Assembly: GCF_000219625.1 (NCBI RefSeq)
Contig: NC_018218.1
Location: forward strand, 2,418,001 to 2,482,000
Length of the DNA: 64,000 nucleotides
Reading direction: 5' to 3'
From: Zymoseptoria tritici IPO323
Lineage: Eukaryota > Ascomycota > Dothideomycetes > Mycosphaerellales > Mycosphaerellaceae
A program made the position numbers and the translations under genes. Below are positions 11,125-22,859 of this stretch, in pieces. Below the pieces are notes generated by a model, which did not search any database, had not been told where the DNA came from, and was given only the letters and a program-made list of their open reading frames with translations. Position 1 is the stretch's first letter. Each line of letters opens with the position of its first letter.

Positions 11125-12495
11125 ATGGACGGTAGAAATTGCAGCGGCCGCAAAATTTCACTACTCATCGAAAGTAGTGACGCGTCTGCGCTGCCCTCTT
11201 CCTCTTCCACCAGAATCCACTTGCCTCCGCTCTCCGTCATTTCCGCGCCGCGTCCACGACTTCAAGCGTCGCGAGAATCGAGCTGTTCTTCCACCTCCAC
11301 CCCGAGTCTCACTCCACAAACCCCATTGTTGGTCCGGAGCGACTCTCAAGACTCTTCCCGCGGCTTCCCCACGCCCTCTCCGTTGACGCCATCCTACCTT
11401 TCATTTCCGCCACACAAGCAACAACAACTCCATCATCACCATCATCAACTGCACCACCACCAAAACGGTCAGCACCACCACCAATACTTTCTGGGTCATC
11501 ACAGCTATTCCAAGATGGACGACCAAAATGCGTCCATGTACCCGCCGATCCCCGACGCGGCTGGTCTGATGCCGCAAGCCTACCCAATGCCACCGATGCA
11601 AATGCCGCAACAACTCCTACCGCACCAGCTCGCGCCGCAACAAGTCGTGCCGCCGCAAAGCATGGGACAGCAATTCCGCACTTCCGACTCACCTGCATCC
11701 GAGCCATCACGAGCATCAGCACAGGCGAGCAGCAAAGCCGGCCAGCAACCGAAAAAGAACCAATATCCTTGCCCCATGGCCAAGCAGGTCGGCTGCACCG
11801 ACTTCTTCACCACTTCCGGACACGCGGCCCGCCACGCGAAAAAGCACACTGGCAAGAAAGACGCGTTTTGTCCGGAGTGCAACAAGGCGTTCACGCGCAA
11901 GGACAACATGGAGCAGCACCGAAGGACGCATCAGAATGGTCGTGGTGCGTCGCGAGCGTCCAACGACGATTCCAAGGTTAAGAAGCCTGCGAAGCAACCT
12001 GCGAAGAAGACTACGGCCAAGCCAGAGCCACATCTCGAGATGGCTTTGGAGCAGCAGCTAGCCGAGCAGGCGCAGCAAGTACAAACCGTTGCGCAGGCGG
12101 TTCGGGAACAGGATATCCAGCAGGCTGTCACTCAGCAAGCATTAGCAGATGCTATGCTCGTACCTGCAGCTGGCCCATACTTTCTCGGTGGCATCGACAC
12201 GGGCCCGATCCCAGCTCTTCCAATGCCTCTGGCCGACATGAGCATTCGGCCACCCCTCCATCGATCCAGCTTCGCCAACTCTCTCGATTTCGTGCCCCCA
12301 GTCGCACCAATGGTCGATCCGGATACCCTACACTATTCATACCCATCGCCGAATGGTCTCACCAACGGCCTCAACAGCCTAGCCCTGGCTGCGAGCGAGC
12401 ATAGCCGCAGATCAGAGCACGCTTCATCTCCTTCCGACAGCGCGCAGCAAACAAGGAGTCCATCGATCGAGACGCCACAGCGCGAGACTCCGTAA
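11125..12495 (+). CDS. C2H2 zinc-finger transcription factor
   Basis: Single-exon 456-aa regulator from ATG 11125; upstream in-frame codons have no ATG. The N-terminal half is Ser/Pro-rich, then His/Gln-rich (HHHHH and QHHHQ runs), then Pro/Met/Gln-rich. Two zinc fingers lie at about residues 214-269: the first is irregular (CPMAKQVGC ... HAARHAKKH), the second canonical (CPECNKAFTRKDNMEQHRRTH). A Lys-rich basic stretch (KVKKPAKQPAKKTTAK) follows and may be a nuclear signal, then a Gln/Ala-rich predicted coiled region. The finger pair resembles the fungal Cmr3/YPR013C-like group, but I cannot name an orthologue. It lies about 3.2 kb from the diterpenoid cluster edge; a role there is only possible. 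Confidence 0.85.
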   Translation: MDGRNCSGRKISLLIESSDASALPSSSSTRIHLPPLSVISAPRPRLQASRESSCSSTSTPSLTPQTPLLVRSDSQDSSRGFPTPSPLTPSYLSFPPHKQQQLHHHHHQLHHHQNGQHHHQYFLGHHSYSKMDDQNASMYPPIPDAAGLMPQAYPMPPMQMPQQLLPHQLAPQQVVPPQSMGQQFRTSDSPASEPSRASAQASSKAGQQPKKNQYPCPMAKQVGCTDFFTTSGHAARHAKKHTGKKDAFCPECNKAFTRKDNMEQHRRTHQNGRGASRASNDDSKVKKPAKQPAKKTTAKPEPHLEMALEQQLAEQAQQVQTVAQAVREQDIQQAVTQQALADAMLVPAAGPYFLGGIDTGPIPALPMPLADMSIRPPLHRSSFANSLDFVPPVAPMVDPDTLHYSYPSPNGLTNGLNSLALAASEHSRRSEHASSPSDSAQQTRSPSIETPQRETP

Positions 12496-13084
12496 GCGAC
12501 AGATCGCAGAGAGCATGAAAAAGGGAGTGGAATTTTGTTTTTGTGCGATATACCCAGGAAGCTTGTATGGCGACGAGGGAACTTTGTCTGTTCCATTGTG
12601 GGAGTTCGAGGCGAGACGACACGGATACATAATAGCGGACATTTGTCACAGCTTCGTGAACAGTGGCAAGAGAGATTCGCTTGAAGGAAGCTCAAGCAGA
12701 ACGGACGCAGTCCACGAAAACGCCGAGAGGCCATAGCAACGATGTAGGCCACAGCAGACGTTAGCAAAGACTATCCAGCCGAGAAAAGGGCTATTTAACC
12801 AATTCATGCGTACAAGATCTGCTTCATACTTGGCTTGTCTCGCGTCTGCCACAGACGGATTTATTCTGAAGGCCAGGTGATGTTGATTTTGGCGTGATGG
12901 AGTTCTGCAGGGACCGAGAAGACCCTCGTTGATCGTCCGAAGGGTCCATATCGCAACACCAGGGCACTTAACAAGCGAATTCTAGGGAGTAATAAGCGTA
13001 GAGAAGAACCTACGAAAGCTAACTTCGATTACTCCTATTAGATATCGAGTACTATACGGTCTACCTCCCGTACGACAGCCGCTA
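12496..13084. other. Intergenic with a possible short repeat relic
   Basis: 3' region of the C2H2 gene. From about 12985 to 13065 the sequence becomes TA-rich and TpG/CpA-poor, resembling the RIP-mutated DNA at 21-33 kb and so perhaps a small transposon scrap. No gene is seen. Confidence 0.4.
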
Positions 13085-13704
13085 CTTGTACTCACCGAGC
13101 ACGACTCCTTCGACAATCTTTCCGACAATCCCTTCGACAACACCATCGACAACACCCTTTACGACTCTCTCACCGACCTCGACCAGCAGCAGCACATCGG
13201 CGGCTACTCCTTCGTGTACCATCGGCCTTTTCTGCTCCCGTGAGCTTTAGTCGGCACTGCTCACCGCACCTACCGTCGGCCTTCTAACCACCCTTCCCAG
13301 CTGGTTGATACCGCTACGAGCGGCGCTGCGGCTGTGAATCCTCCATGTACGGGGCACAAGCGACTACTAGCTTAGCGTCAACGGTGGACGACTGCATAGC
13401 CTCCTGCGATCACGACCCGACTTGCGTCTTGTGGAACTTTGGCTTGACGGCGGAGCTCTGCTCGATATATACCGGCGGCGGACCCGTGACCGAGAGTGTG
13501 AATTCGAGTAGCGTGCATGGACATTATCAATTAGGCGATTGTCCTCTTTCTTATCCGCTTGGTAGATATGGAGATCATGGCAGCCTCGGTGCTCGATCGG
13601 GCCTAACAATCATGCAGTGGACGAGCGCTTTGGACTGCAGAAAGGTCCAGTCGGGAAGCAGAGGAGGATGCAATGCATCTGGCCATACAGCGCAAAGCTT
13701 CTGA
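13085..13704 (+). pseudogene. PAN/apple-like secreted protein fragment
   Basis: Two pieces look protein-coding. At about 13092-13250 one frame is almost pure Ser/Thr/Pro, like a mucin linker, and ends in a Cys-containing segment. At 13321-13704 the frame holds a Cys pattern DDCIASCDHDPTCVLWNF, which is characteristic of PAN/apple folds (C-x3-C-x5-C-x2-W). No splice pattern I tried joins the pieces in frame (stops at 13248 and 13306), and no signal peptide or start is found. It is best read as a broken or incomplete gene for a cell-surface or secreted protein. A live gene with an unusual exon structure is possible. Confidence 0.45.
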
Positions 13705-14301
13705 TGTGCCCTCTGGTAACGACCAAACACAAAGATGGGACGCAATCGTCCTTCCTGCCTTGTCCGATCTGAAGCAGATTCTAGTTGACAAGGGCTCCAG
13801 GACGCTGAAGTCTAGACCGCGTGGATACCTGACGGTCGCAGTGAAACAAGGCGCTTCTCATTCCAGGGAGGCCGTGTCGCGGTCCTTTCCCCAGCGGCAT
13901 CAAGAATGGCGACACCGTGGTCTGATCGTGGTCGTGGTACAGCCTTTAGCATGACACCTACATGAGCCTAGCCCGAGGCTCTCTTACTTCTGCATCTGCG
14001 GCTTACTCAACCCCCAGAGATCTTTCTAACGCTCTGTATGGTTCCATTATTGCCATTGAGAGGTAAGCGAGGACACTCTGAGAGACGCCGACGGCGAAGG
14101 GGTATTTTTCGAGTACGTGGACTGCTGTTATAGCGCATAGACACAGAGTCAGCAGAGAAGGATACAGGATCACAGTCAGCATGATCTCATCTGTTCAAGA
14201 CTATTGACGAATATGACGATTCCTTTGTTCCGTCCAGGCCCTACTATTACCAGCCATGCTCCCTCCCAGCTTCAGCAATAGCGCCTTTTCCTACACTCCT
14301 A
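13705..14301. other. Intergenic at the left edge of the cluster
   Basis: 3' side of P450-A. No gene, repeat or RNA feature is seen. Confidence 0.5.
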
Positions 14302-16117
14302 CTACCTCTTCACCGGATGGAGCTTAACCATCAGAGGTGACTTCTCCCACACAAGGTACACCTTCTGCTCTGCCCAGTCGTCCGGGAAACATTGCTCAAT
14401 GTCAAAGTGCCAGATCAGCCGCGCGATCACAAGTTTCAGCCCGATCATGGCAATGCTACGACCGAGACCTAGACGACAACATGTCAGATCGCAGATCAAG
14501 ACTTGAAAATGACAATGGCAATGACTTACAGTCCCTTGGGCCCACTGAGAATATCATAGCCGCGTCCTTGGAGTCATTGATATACCGGCGATCCTCCCCT
14601 GTCCACCGCTCTGGGGCGTACGTGTCCGGGTCGTGGAAGTTGACGGAACTCCTACAAGCCGCGTGTATCGGTACACCTACAGCCATGTTTCCAGGCACGA
14701 AATGACCATCGATGGTGATACCTTCGGTAGGCGTAAATCGAGGGTGAGTTACCGGAGATGGAGCTTGGATCCTCAAACTCTCGTCGAGGCAAGCTAGAAG
14801 ATACCTGCATTTGTTGACTCCTGTCATGGTGATGTCCTCCGAGGTTGTAAATGTTGAACGGATCTCCTGGGTGAGCTTGAGCAAGGCATGCTTATTCGTT
14901 AACAACCGAAAGATGGTATGAACGACCGAGGTGACCAAGGTCTCCGTTCCTGCTGCCATGAGAAACACGGCATTGGAGTTCAGCTGGAGCGCGGTCATTT
15001 TGCCGTCCTTGTGAGACTCGATCAGAGTGCCCATGAAATCCGGAATGGGCGATTCTTTGGCGATACGAGCTTGTACCTTTGCCTTCTCTGCAATCAGCAT
15101 AATCTACTTGGCTGTCCTCAGTGCAACCCACCTCGCTTGTCTTATAGAGGAACTTGCGGTCTGACAGCAAACTCCTGTCAAGCATCAAGGCCAGGAACGG
15201 AAGGCGAAGGAATCTCGGCAATCTTTGCGAGGCTTGACTAGGATGTATTAGCATATCGTTGTTGGTAGAGATCTCACAACGTACGCGTAGGCCATGGGTC
15301 TGCCTAGCCCTGTGAACTTGGTGATCCAGGGATGTAAGGCCGACGATGTGATGCATTCGAAAGAATCTCCATACGCTAGAAGCAGATGTCAGCTTTTGCT
15401 TCGTTCGGCAACGCGCATTGTGCAGCATACTAAGATGCCCGACGACGTCGAATATGAAGAACTGGCGATTATCGTTAGTGGCAGGCGTACAGTCGGAGAG
15501 CTCAGCACTGACGTTGACCCATTTCATAAGATCAATCGAGGCGTGCCCGTCTTGACCTTCTTCGTGAAGCTTGCAAATCAACAACGCAAGACGACTTTGA
15601 ACCACGGTCTCCTGTTTCCTGAGCGCACTCTCGGAGAAACCTGGAGCCATCAACTTTCGAATGTAGGAGTGATAAGTTTCGTCGCAGTATAGCAGCGTCG
15701 GTTCGCCCATCCCGCTGGCATACATTTCATCCTTCCTGAGCTCTTTTTGTCCAGCTTTGCGACCATATATGTCCTTGAAGGCCTGAGGACGATTGAAGAT
15801 GAGCTCATTCGGGGCAACCCGGACGACTGGGCCATATTGGTCGTGCAGCTCGAGCATGTATTGCGGTGAGTTGCCGCGAATGAGATCCAGAAAATATGGC
15901 CATCCGGACGCAGCTCTTACTTTCGGTCCAGGGTATTTGGCAAGAGGGTGGAGGTACAAGTTATACCCGACGGTCGTCGCTGAGTAGATCAGCGCCTGAG
16001 AGGTGTCAGCTGGTGTCTTGAAGCATCCATTCGGGATCCGACGTAGATCCGTACAAGTAATACTGTTCCGGCAAAAGCGCTCAACCCACTCGGGGCGACA
16101 GACATCCAATCCAACAT
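14302..16117 (-). CDS. Cytochrome P450 monooxygenase (P450-A)
   Basis: Microsomal P450, 498 aa from seven exons: 16117-16055, 15995-15513, 15461-15431, 15375-15285, 15237-15132, 15085-14530 and 14468-14302. The first, 63-nt exon encodes the membrane anchor MLDWMSVAPSGLSAFAGTVLL; splicing to ALIYSATTVGYNLYLHPLAKYPGP gives the usual hinge. All key motifs are present: oxygen-binding helix AAGTET, ExxR (DESLR), and heme loop FSVGPRDCLGR with Cys444, whose codon is split by the last intron. A 31-nt exon carries FFIFDVVGHL. The style resembles fungal CYP58/CYP65-like enzymes; the substrate is probably an intermediate of the diterpenoid pathway. It is divergent from the GGPP synthase with 455 nt between. 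The intron before residue KAKVQ is only 46 nt and its acceptor is slightly uncertain. Confidence 0.92.
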
Positions 16118-16572
16118 CTCTGTGGCGTGGCAAAGACTTCCTGGACAAATGGTTGTGATGCTCTTTCGACCGCCAGTCGAGGAGATTGACAGTCAACGAG
16201 TCGACGTGCGTCAGCAAGAGGCACGGACTCACGGACAGCACTGTATGGCCACGGGATCGAACTTCACAGGCCTCAATCTGGCGTGATACCAGAGTTCGAG
16301 AGTCCGCGAGTCCGAGAATCGAGCCAGTGGTCATAGCTCTTATTTGACCAGGTGCTCCCCCAGCAGCATCGAAGCTCCCCTACTCTCGGACTATCATCAT
16401 CATTGGGCTACCCTTGACCGTTCGCTCCGTGCGATGATCACTCCAATGCGGTAGCTTGTTCGAAATAACGCCTTTCGAAAACATCGTTCTTGTGACGAAT
16501 CGAGACACCCCGAACATCTTTTCCAACGCTTCAGCGATAGGAGTCGCACTGATCACATAACAGCACTGGCAA
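16118..16572. promoter_or_regulatory. Shared promoter, P450-A / GGPP synthase
   Basis: 455 nt between divergent starts, the usual arrangement for co-regulated cluster genes. No palindromic binding site is obvious by eye. Confidence 0.5.
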
Positions 16573-17607
16573 ATGTCGCAAACCACATACGCCACGTCAC
16601 GAGCGCCCATGCTTGATGTACGCGGCTCTCTGCCCGGCCAAGTCAATACCGGAACCATTAGTCCGTACAGAAGAATCGATCGAAGCAATGACACTATCGG
16701 CACAAGCGATCTGGCTGCGGACGAACAAGTCCTGCTAGGGCCGTTCAACCATCTCGACGCCCGGCCCGGGAAGGAAATCCGGTCCCAATTGATTGATGCG
16801 TTCGACTCCTGGCTGCAAGTGCCCACCGCCTCACTGGCTGTCATCAAGAACGTGGTCCGCATGCTGCATAACGCTTCCCTCTTGATCGACGACATCCAAG
16901 ACAATAGCGAGCTGCGACGAGGAGCGCCGGCAGCACACCATGCCTTTGGGACAGCCCAGACAATCAACTCCGCCAACTATGTCTACTTTCGCGCTCTACG
17001 TGAGCTTTCTACACTCCACAACCCAGTGATGGTACAGATTTACACGGCAGAACTACTCAACCTCCATCACGGACAAGGAATGGACCTCTTCTGGCGCGAG
17101 ACAGGTACATGTCCAACAGAAAGCCGATACCTTGAAATGGTTGGGAATAAGACCGGAGGCCTCTTCCGACTGGCCATCAGATGCATGTGTGTCGAAGGAT
17201 CACCCAAGCAGAGCAGCGCTGACTACATACGGCTCGCGACCATGATCGGTATTCTCTTCCAGATCCTCGACGACTTTCGCAACCTCACAGACGGATCATA
17301 TACATCCAGCAAAGGATTTTGCGAAGATTTGACTGAAGGCAAATTCAGTTTTCCAATCGTCCATGCTATTCGATCGAATCCCGGCGATTCGTTCCTCCAC
17401 GATATCTTACGACAACACACGGACGATCCGGCAGTCAAAAAGGAGGCTGTGTCGTACTTGGAGCGGTGTGGCAGCTTGATTTACACGCAGGGCGTGATCC
17501 ACCAACTTGCTGGGGACGTGCTTACTCTGGCTGATGAGGTAGATGCAGGACAGGGACGAGCACAGGCTCTGAAGGACATCGTTCAAAGACTGATGGTAAA
17601 ACTGTAG
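16573..17607 (+). CDS. Geranylgeranyl diphosphate synthase
   Basis: Trans-prenyltransferase that condenses FPP or DMAPP with IPP to give the C20 diphosphate used by diterpene synthases. Single exon, 344 aa. The first Asp-rich motif is DDIQD (106-110) followed by RRG; the second is DDFRN (233-237), where the last Asp is Asn as in fungal GGPP synthases. LLIDDIQDNSELRRGAPAAH and NKTGGLFRL are typical of the family. The N-terminus is short of targeting signals. Its place next to P450-A and about 19 kb from a CPS/KS gene marks it as the cluster-dedicated copy rather than the housekeeping one; the housekeeping gene should exist elsewhere in the genome. Product length C20 is inferred from context and family. 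Confidence 0.95.
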   Translation: MSQTTYATSRAPMLDVRGSLPGQVNTGTISPYRRIDRSNDTIGTSDLAADEQVLLGPFNHLDARPGKEIRSQLIDAFDSWLQVPTASLAVIKNVVRMLHNASLLIDDIQDNSELRRGAPAAHHAFGTAQTINSANYVYFRALRELSTLHNPVMVQIYTAELLNLHHGQGMDLFWRETGTCPTESRYLEMVGNKTGGLFRLAIRCMCVEGSPKQSSADYIRLATMIGILFQILDDFRNLTDGSYTSSKGFCEDLTEGKFSFPIVHAIRSNPGDSFLHDILRQHTDDPAVKKEAVSYLERCGSLIYTQGVIHQLAGDVLTLADEVDAGQGRAQALKDIVQRLMVKL

Positions 17608-18815
17608 CGACTGACAATTCATGCACTGTGTCTGTTGACAACTTGCGCACTCCAATAAGGCGTCGAATAGCCCATCGAATGATTGCAACTTGCTCTCGTT
17701 GTTTGGCAAGTAGTGTGCCTTGTTAAGAGTGAGAACTTCCGCGACGTCACCTCTGCAGTCATCACGACAGCAAACCATTGACAACTCACATGATTCAGAC
17801 CGGTCCCACTGCCCACAGGCTTAGTGCTGACGACCGGTATACAGTAAGTTCGTCGCTGCTCTCTTCGAGCAACATTCAGCCCTTGATGACGCACCCTGGC
17901 CCGGACAGCTTGCTCCTTTCATTCTCCAAACAAGGGGCCCTGCATCCGTCAGCGCTTGTCAAGTCGCAAATGCCGAGAGTCGAGAGTCGAGACCAATAAC
18001 GACACGACTGCTCCTGCAGCCTTAAGATATTAATGCAAGGTACTTACCCTTCCTGCATACCTCATGCAGCAAAAACATTACAACTATCAGCGGCGCCTGT
18101 CTTATTACGCCTCCATCCTCGTTGACAGGCGGCACTTAAACGCCGACCAGGATTACGGGCACGCAAAAGATGAGGCTTGGACATCAAACTCCGCCGCCGC
18201 CGCCGCCGCCTCCAACTTCGCTTGCCCAACGCCAGCATCTTCCACGCCCGACCACACCAACCAGAACGACGCCTTTTCCCTCCGCAATGCCACTCCGCAA
18301 GGTTCGAGTTTGATAAGCGACTGAGTCTTACGTACCGGAATGCATGATACTTTGAGAATCTTGCCGCCCAACTTCGTCTTATCAAGTGAGTTGCGTGCAC
18401 ACGAGAAGAGATAACGTCGAGCTTTTCTGTAGCGTAGTGAACTCGAGCACTGCTAGCCGCTAGTAGAGGGCTAGCCACAACAAGCCTGATTTGACTTTAG
18501 CTAGGAGCCAGAGATATGTTGACCATCTTCGGGACCCAACCTGGAATGCTTACACAGCAGGGGTTCCTCGCGTGAACGAAACACGTTGTCAAGACACGTT
18601 GTCAAGAGATTGCTGGGATCATCTCCGCAGTGGTCCTTGAAATAGCCCTCATTGCTCGTGATGCAACGCTTACCGACGGCACGAACAGGCGACAAGGGCT
18701 CCCGCCAAATGCCAGACTCCTCACGGTTGCGCCGAAACATCATTGTTTGATATCGAGATTTTCATTTGTCCGACGAGGACAAGACCTTTCAACGCAAGAC
18801 CAAATCATCGCCGGA
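17608..18815. other. Intergenic upstream of aldehyde dehydrogenase
   Basis: 1.2 kb holding the GGPPS 3' end and the ALDH promoter. A CCG microsatellite lies at 18191-18210. Overlapping frames on both strands look like chance. No gene is supported. Confidence 0.5.
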
Positions 18816-20581
18816 ATGGAGAGAAAGGCCGGAGAGACTGACGATACTTCCGTCAACATTAACGAAGGAACGCAAGCCTTCTCCGAGCCGCTGCCTTTTC
18901 ATTTCGACCTTGGCCGCTATGCCATACCGCACAAGCTGTACATCCATGGCGATTGGTCGGACAGTAGCAAGCAGCAAACACGCAGCCTCACTTCGGCAGT
19001 TACAGACCAAGTGATCTGTGACAGTATGCACCTCTGAGAACTACTTTGCTCTGTCATCCGACTAATCTACAACAGATGTACACTGGGCCACTGGTGAAGA
19101 TGTCGACCGGGCTGTAGATAGCGCGGAACGAGGCCTCAAGGCCTGGCAGGCACTGAGCAAGGTCAGCTCATGGCCGATCGGCGACTTCTTGTCCTCTAAG
19201 GCTGACCATTTTAGCGTCAACGGCGTGAAGCTCTGGTGAAGTACGGCGAGCTACTGAGGGAGCACGCGCAGGCCATCTTCTGGTTGGAAGCTGTACTCAC
19301 GGGAAAGGCGCGATCATTCAGCGCCTATGAAGTCGACGCTGCGGCGGAGACGTTCAAATGCAAGTTCATCGATCTGCAATCTGCGACGGTTCCATCAATA
19401 TACTGATGAATGCAAAGACTACGCAAGCTCGATCGACACTTTCCACGGCCAGGTCATTAGCCAGGAAGACGAGTGCATCAAGTACACGCTCCACCAGCCT
19501 TTCGGTATCTGCGCCGCCGTCCTTCCATTCAACGGTCCTCTCGTTTGCTTCGCTATGAAAGCGGCGCCTGCTCTGGCGGCAGGTAATGCTCTTATCGTCA
19601 AAGCTAGCGAGCTCAATCCATTCTCTACCATGCTCGCAATCTCGCTATCGGTCGAAGCGGGCATTCCTCCCGGGACCATCAATGGTCTCATAGGCGACGG
19701 AGAGGCTGGGAATGCGCTCGCGAGCCACATGAAGATTCGCAAGATCAGTTTCACGGGCAGCCTACCGACCGCACGTCTCATCCAGACTGCCGCAGCTCAG
19801 TCGAACCTGAAGAGCGTCACTCTTGAGCTCGGCGGCAAATCTCCTATCATTGTTTTCCCGGATGCAGACCTCGACAGAGCCGCTGAGGGTTGTTGCCAAT
19901 TTTTGATGTTGAATGGTCAGGGATGCATGCTGGGGACTCGAGTGTACCTCCACAAGACCATATCCGACCAAGTGATCTCAAGAATCCAGGCGACGGTGCA
20001 GATGTACGAGGCCAATCTGCAATCAGATCCATTTCGGGACGACACCTGGAGCTCTCCTTTGTTCAACGCTCGCCAAAGGGAAACTGTGTTGCGATACATC
20101 GAGCATGGCAAGAGCGAGGCTACCCTCCTTCCAGGAGGCGGGGAGGTCATCGACGGCAGTGGATGCTATATCCGCCCAGCCATCTTCACGAACCCATCGT
20201 CCGCGGCCAGTATTCTGAAAAGTGAAATCTTCGGTCCCGTCGTTGTCATTTCTACTTTTGAAGAGGAAGACGTGGTCATCAAGGCCGCTAATGACTCCGA
20301 GCTGGGTCTGGGCGCCTTTGTATGGACCCGCGATATTGGCCGCGCTCTGCGAGTAAGTAGCCAGATCGAAGCCGGCTGCGTAGGAGTCAACGGAAATCCA
20401 TACGTACCCTGGGTGGCGAACACCACCGCCGGGGGCTGGAAACGTGAGTATTCAGCCGTTCAATGCTGCCACCACCATCGACAAGTCTAATGAATTCACA
20501 GAAAGCGGCCAAGGAGTTGAGAATGGGTTCGCAGCACTGCTGGACTGGACGCAAACCAAAAGTGTGAAGATCTCAGGCTGA
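18816..20581 (+). CDS. Aldehyde dehydrogenase of the cluster
   Basis: NAD(P)-dependent aldehyde dehydrogenase, 514 aa from five exons: 18816-19023, 19076-19161, 19215-19359, 19418-20443 and 20502-20581. Expected active-site residues are present: Asn185 in LPFNG, FTGS in the nucleotide site, Glu283 in LELGGKSP and nucleophile Cys316 in GQGCMLG. The motif after KAS has Ala where most ALDHs have Pro (KPxE). Intron 3 (19360-19417) only works with a GC donor, GCAAGT; it restores FKYYASSIDTFHGQ, whereas GT alternatives drop or shift residues. In the pathway it could oxidise a P450-made diterpene aldehyde to an acid. It is the last cluster gene before the transposon block. The upstream start is the ATG giving MERKAGETDD; an earlier in-frame extension looks non-coding. 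Confidence 0.92.
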
Positions 20582-20844
20582 ATCGCAGGAGGGTTCATTA
20601 CATGGACACGCACGATAGTTCTGTGATATACTGTCTATTGAAGCCAGCAGACATGTCATCTATCCGCTTGTACTGTACCTCAACCGATGTTATGATGTGT
20701 GGGGGTCATCGGTTGAAAGAAGACTGCCTTGGTTGATTCATTTATCTGTTTTCAAGACCTCGCGCCCATAGAGATTACATGCATCACAAGTTCGCGTCGG
20801 AAGAAGCGCCGCTGCTCGCGATAGATGGTGTACTATATCTCCAT

Positions 20845-20858
20845 ATTGATTACTACAC
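20845..20858 (+). repeat. Left terminal inverted repeat of the outer element
   Basis: 14 bp identical to the reverse complement of 33132-33145, located at the left border of the RIP-mutated block. Confidence 0.7.
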
Positions 20859-21439
20859 TAATTCTCGTTTTTTGACTTTACTCTATATTACCATTGTAGC
20901 TGTTTATCGCTTATTATGCTCTCGTTGTGCTCTTAGTGCTGTCGTTGTATTGTTAATTAGCTACGTTTATGTGCTATTAAGTAATAATACTAATAAACCG
21001 CCGTTTAAGTAGTAAAAACCCTTCTTCCGCGGTTATAGCTCTCTCTTACTACTACTAAACAACACTATTACTATTACTAATCTCTGCCGCTCTCGCTCTC
21101 GATCTCGTCTATAGCTTTTATATTAATAAATAGTAACGAAGGCTAGGCTACCGAGAACGCGCGGCTTACCGTATAATTATCCGCCGCACTAGCGCTAATA
21201 CCTAACCGCGTCGATATACTAATGCTCGACAATAGCCTAACTCTATCGCCGCCGTTATCGCCCTTAACTCTACCTACTAGTCTCTAAGTCTTCCGTAAGC
21301 CTACTACCTTTAATAAAAGCTAGCCGTAGTATATTAGTAATACGAAGTAGACCGAAGCCCTTACTAAAGCTTAATCCGTAGATGCTATAGTATGGAAGAG
21401 TAGCCGCTAGACGCTTACTCGATATAACTACGCCGGCCG

Positions 21440-22060
21440 AGTATAGGAGACGGACGAAGGTAAGTTTAATATAGGTAATCTAACCTAATCTCGGCCTAAT
21501 CTAAGCTAATTCTCCTAGGAATACCTACTATTATAATCTGCCGCTACTATAAGAGGGACGATTATGTCTACCGCGTATATAAGGATCCCTCTTATAAGCT
21601 TACTTCTTACGGATACTACTTTAGCTATAGTAAGTAGGGCTATCCTACCGGCAAAGCTTTAGATACTAATAGAACTGCTAGTAATTAGTTTAGTAGAATA
21701 ATAGAAGACATTAAGGCGAAGCTAGTAGTAGCGGAGGATAATATTAAGCTACTTATAGCTACTAATATAGAGCTAGAGAATAAGGGTAGTACGCTATTAA
21801 GTAAGATTAACCTCCTTAAATATAAGTATAGTACCGAGATTAGAGGGCTTTTAGGTAAGATTAAACTCCTTAAAAAGTAGCATATAGATATAATAGCTAG
21901 CTACGAGCTAAACTAGGAGGAATTAACGACGGTAAGAGAGGCGTTAGAGGAGAAAGATACTACGATCGAGTAGCGTTTAGAGCGTTTAGAGAAGAAGTAG
22001 GGTTAGATTATAGCGAGATTATACTAAGATCGCTTCTTTAGAACTCTAAGAAATCTATAA
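21440..22060 (+). pseudogene. Decayed ORF: aromatic-rich segment then coiled coil
   Basis: One plus frame stays coherent apart from scattered TAG/TAA codons. It begins with a Tyr-rich stretch; since RIP turns TGC/TGT into TAC/TAT, several of these Tyr may once have been Cys. It then runs into a long heptad-like Leu/Ile/Lys/Glu segment (for example KLLIATNIELENKGSTLL), a probable coiled coil. I do not recognise the family. It lies at the end of the outer element opposite to the integrase and faces it. Confidence 0.45.
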
Positions 22061-22261
22061 ATTGCTTACTTAACTACCTATACTATTGTTTTATATATAT
22101 ATCCTCCCTCTACGCCCTAAGATCGTCCTTAAGATTAATATAGATTACTTACTATTGCTTGCTATAGCCTTTTTACTTGCCGCTCTACGTCTACTACTCC
22201 TTCGTAGCTTATTAACTACCTACTCTACCGACACCTAAACGATAGGCCTAATAGCAGCACG

Positions 22262-22357
22262 CTCCTTAATAACTAGCTCCTTAATAGCTAGCTGCTTAAT
22301 AGCTAGCTACTTAATAGCTAGCTCCTTAATAGCTAGCTCCTTAATAGTTAGCTCCGT
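22262..22357 (+). repeat. 15-bp tandem repeat
   Basis: Six near-identical copies of a 15-nt unit (GCTCCTTAATAGCTA) plus a partial one. The unit is five codons long, so it may have been an in-frame peptide repeat within the decayed plus-strand reading frame. Copies differ mostly by single changes. Confidence 0.8.
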
Positions 22358-22859
22358 CTTTATAGTGCTAAACTTAGGCTTAGGCTTAATAGGCTCTAGC
22401 TTAATAGGCGTAATCTCGGAGCGCTCTTATAACGGCGTAAGGGTTAGAGCGCTAGCTAGCGGTATCCGAGAGCTAGAGGTTAGCTTCTTTACTATCGATA
22501 GTAGCATCGTCGCTATTATATTAGCTACTCCGAAGAACGTCGAAGATCTAACTATCTAAGCTAGCTATATATCCGGTAAAGGGGAAGCTACTTCGGTAGC
22601 CTACTTCTCCCTCGCTCTTATAACTACCCTATTAAGAATAGTAGCCTTAGCCGCGGCGAGTATATAGTACGAGCTAGAATCCCCGTTAACGTCGTCGTCG
22701 AGAATAATAAGGGAGTTGTTATATCTTACTAGTAAGGATAGCGGTAGTAGCTTAGAGCTCGTAGCGCGTTTATAAGCAATAGTAGTAGTTACTCGGAGTC
22801 TAGGCTCTAAGGGCTAAGCGGTAGCGGCGTCGTAGAGATCGCTAGTAAGATCCTTATCG

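Noticed and set aside
22262..22357. Short regular repeats that might be a CRISPR-like array
   Set aside because: The units are directly adjacent with no spacers and lie in a RIP-mutated transposon of a eukaryote; this is a simple tandem repeat.
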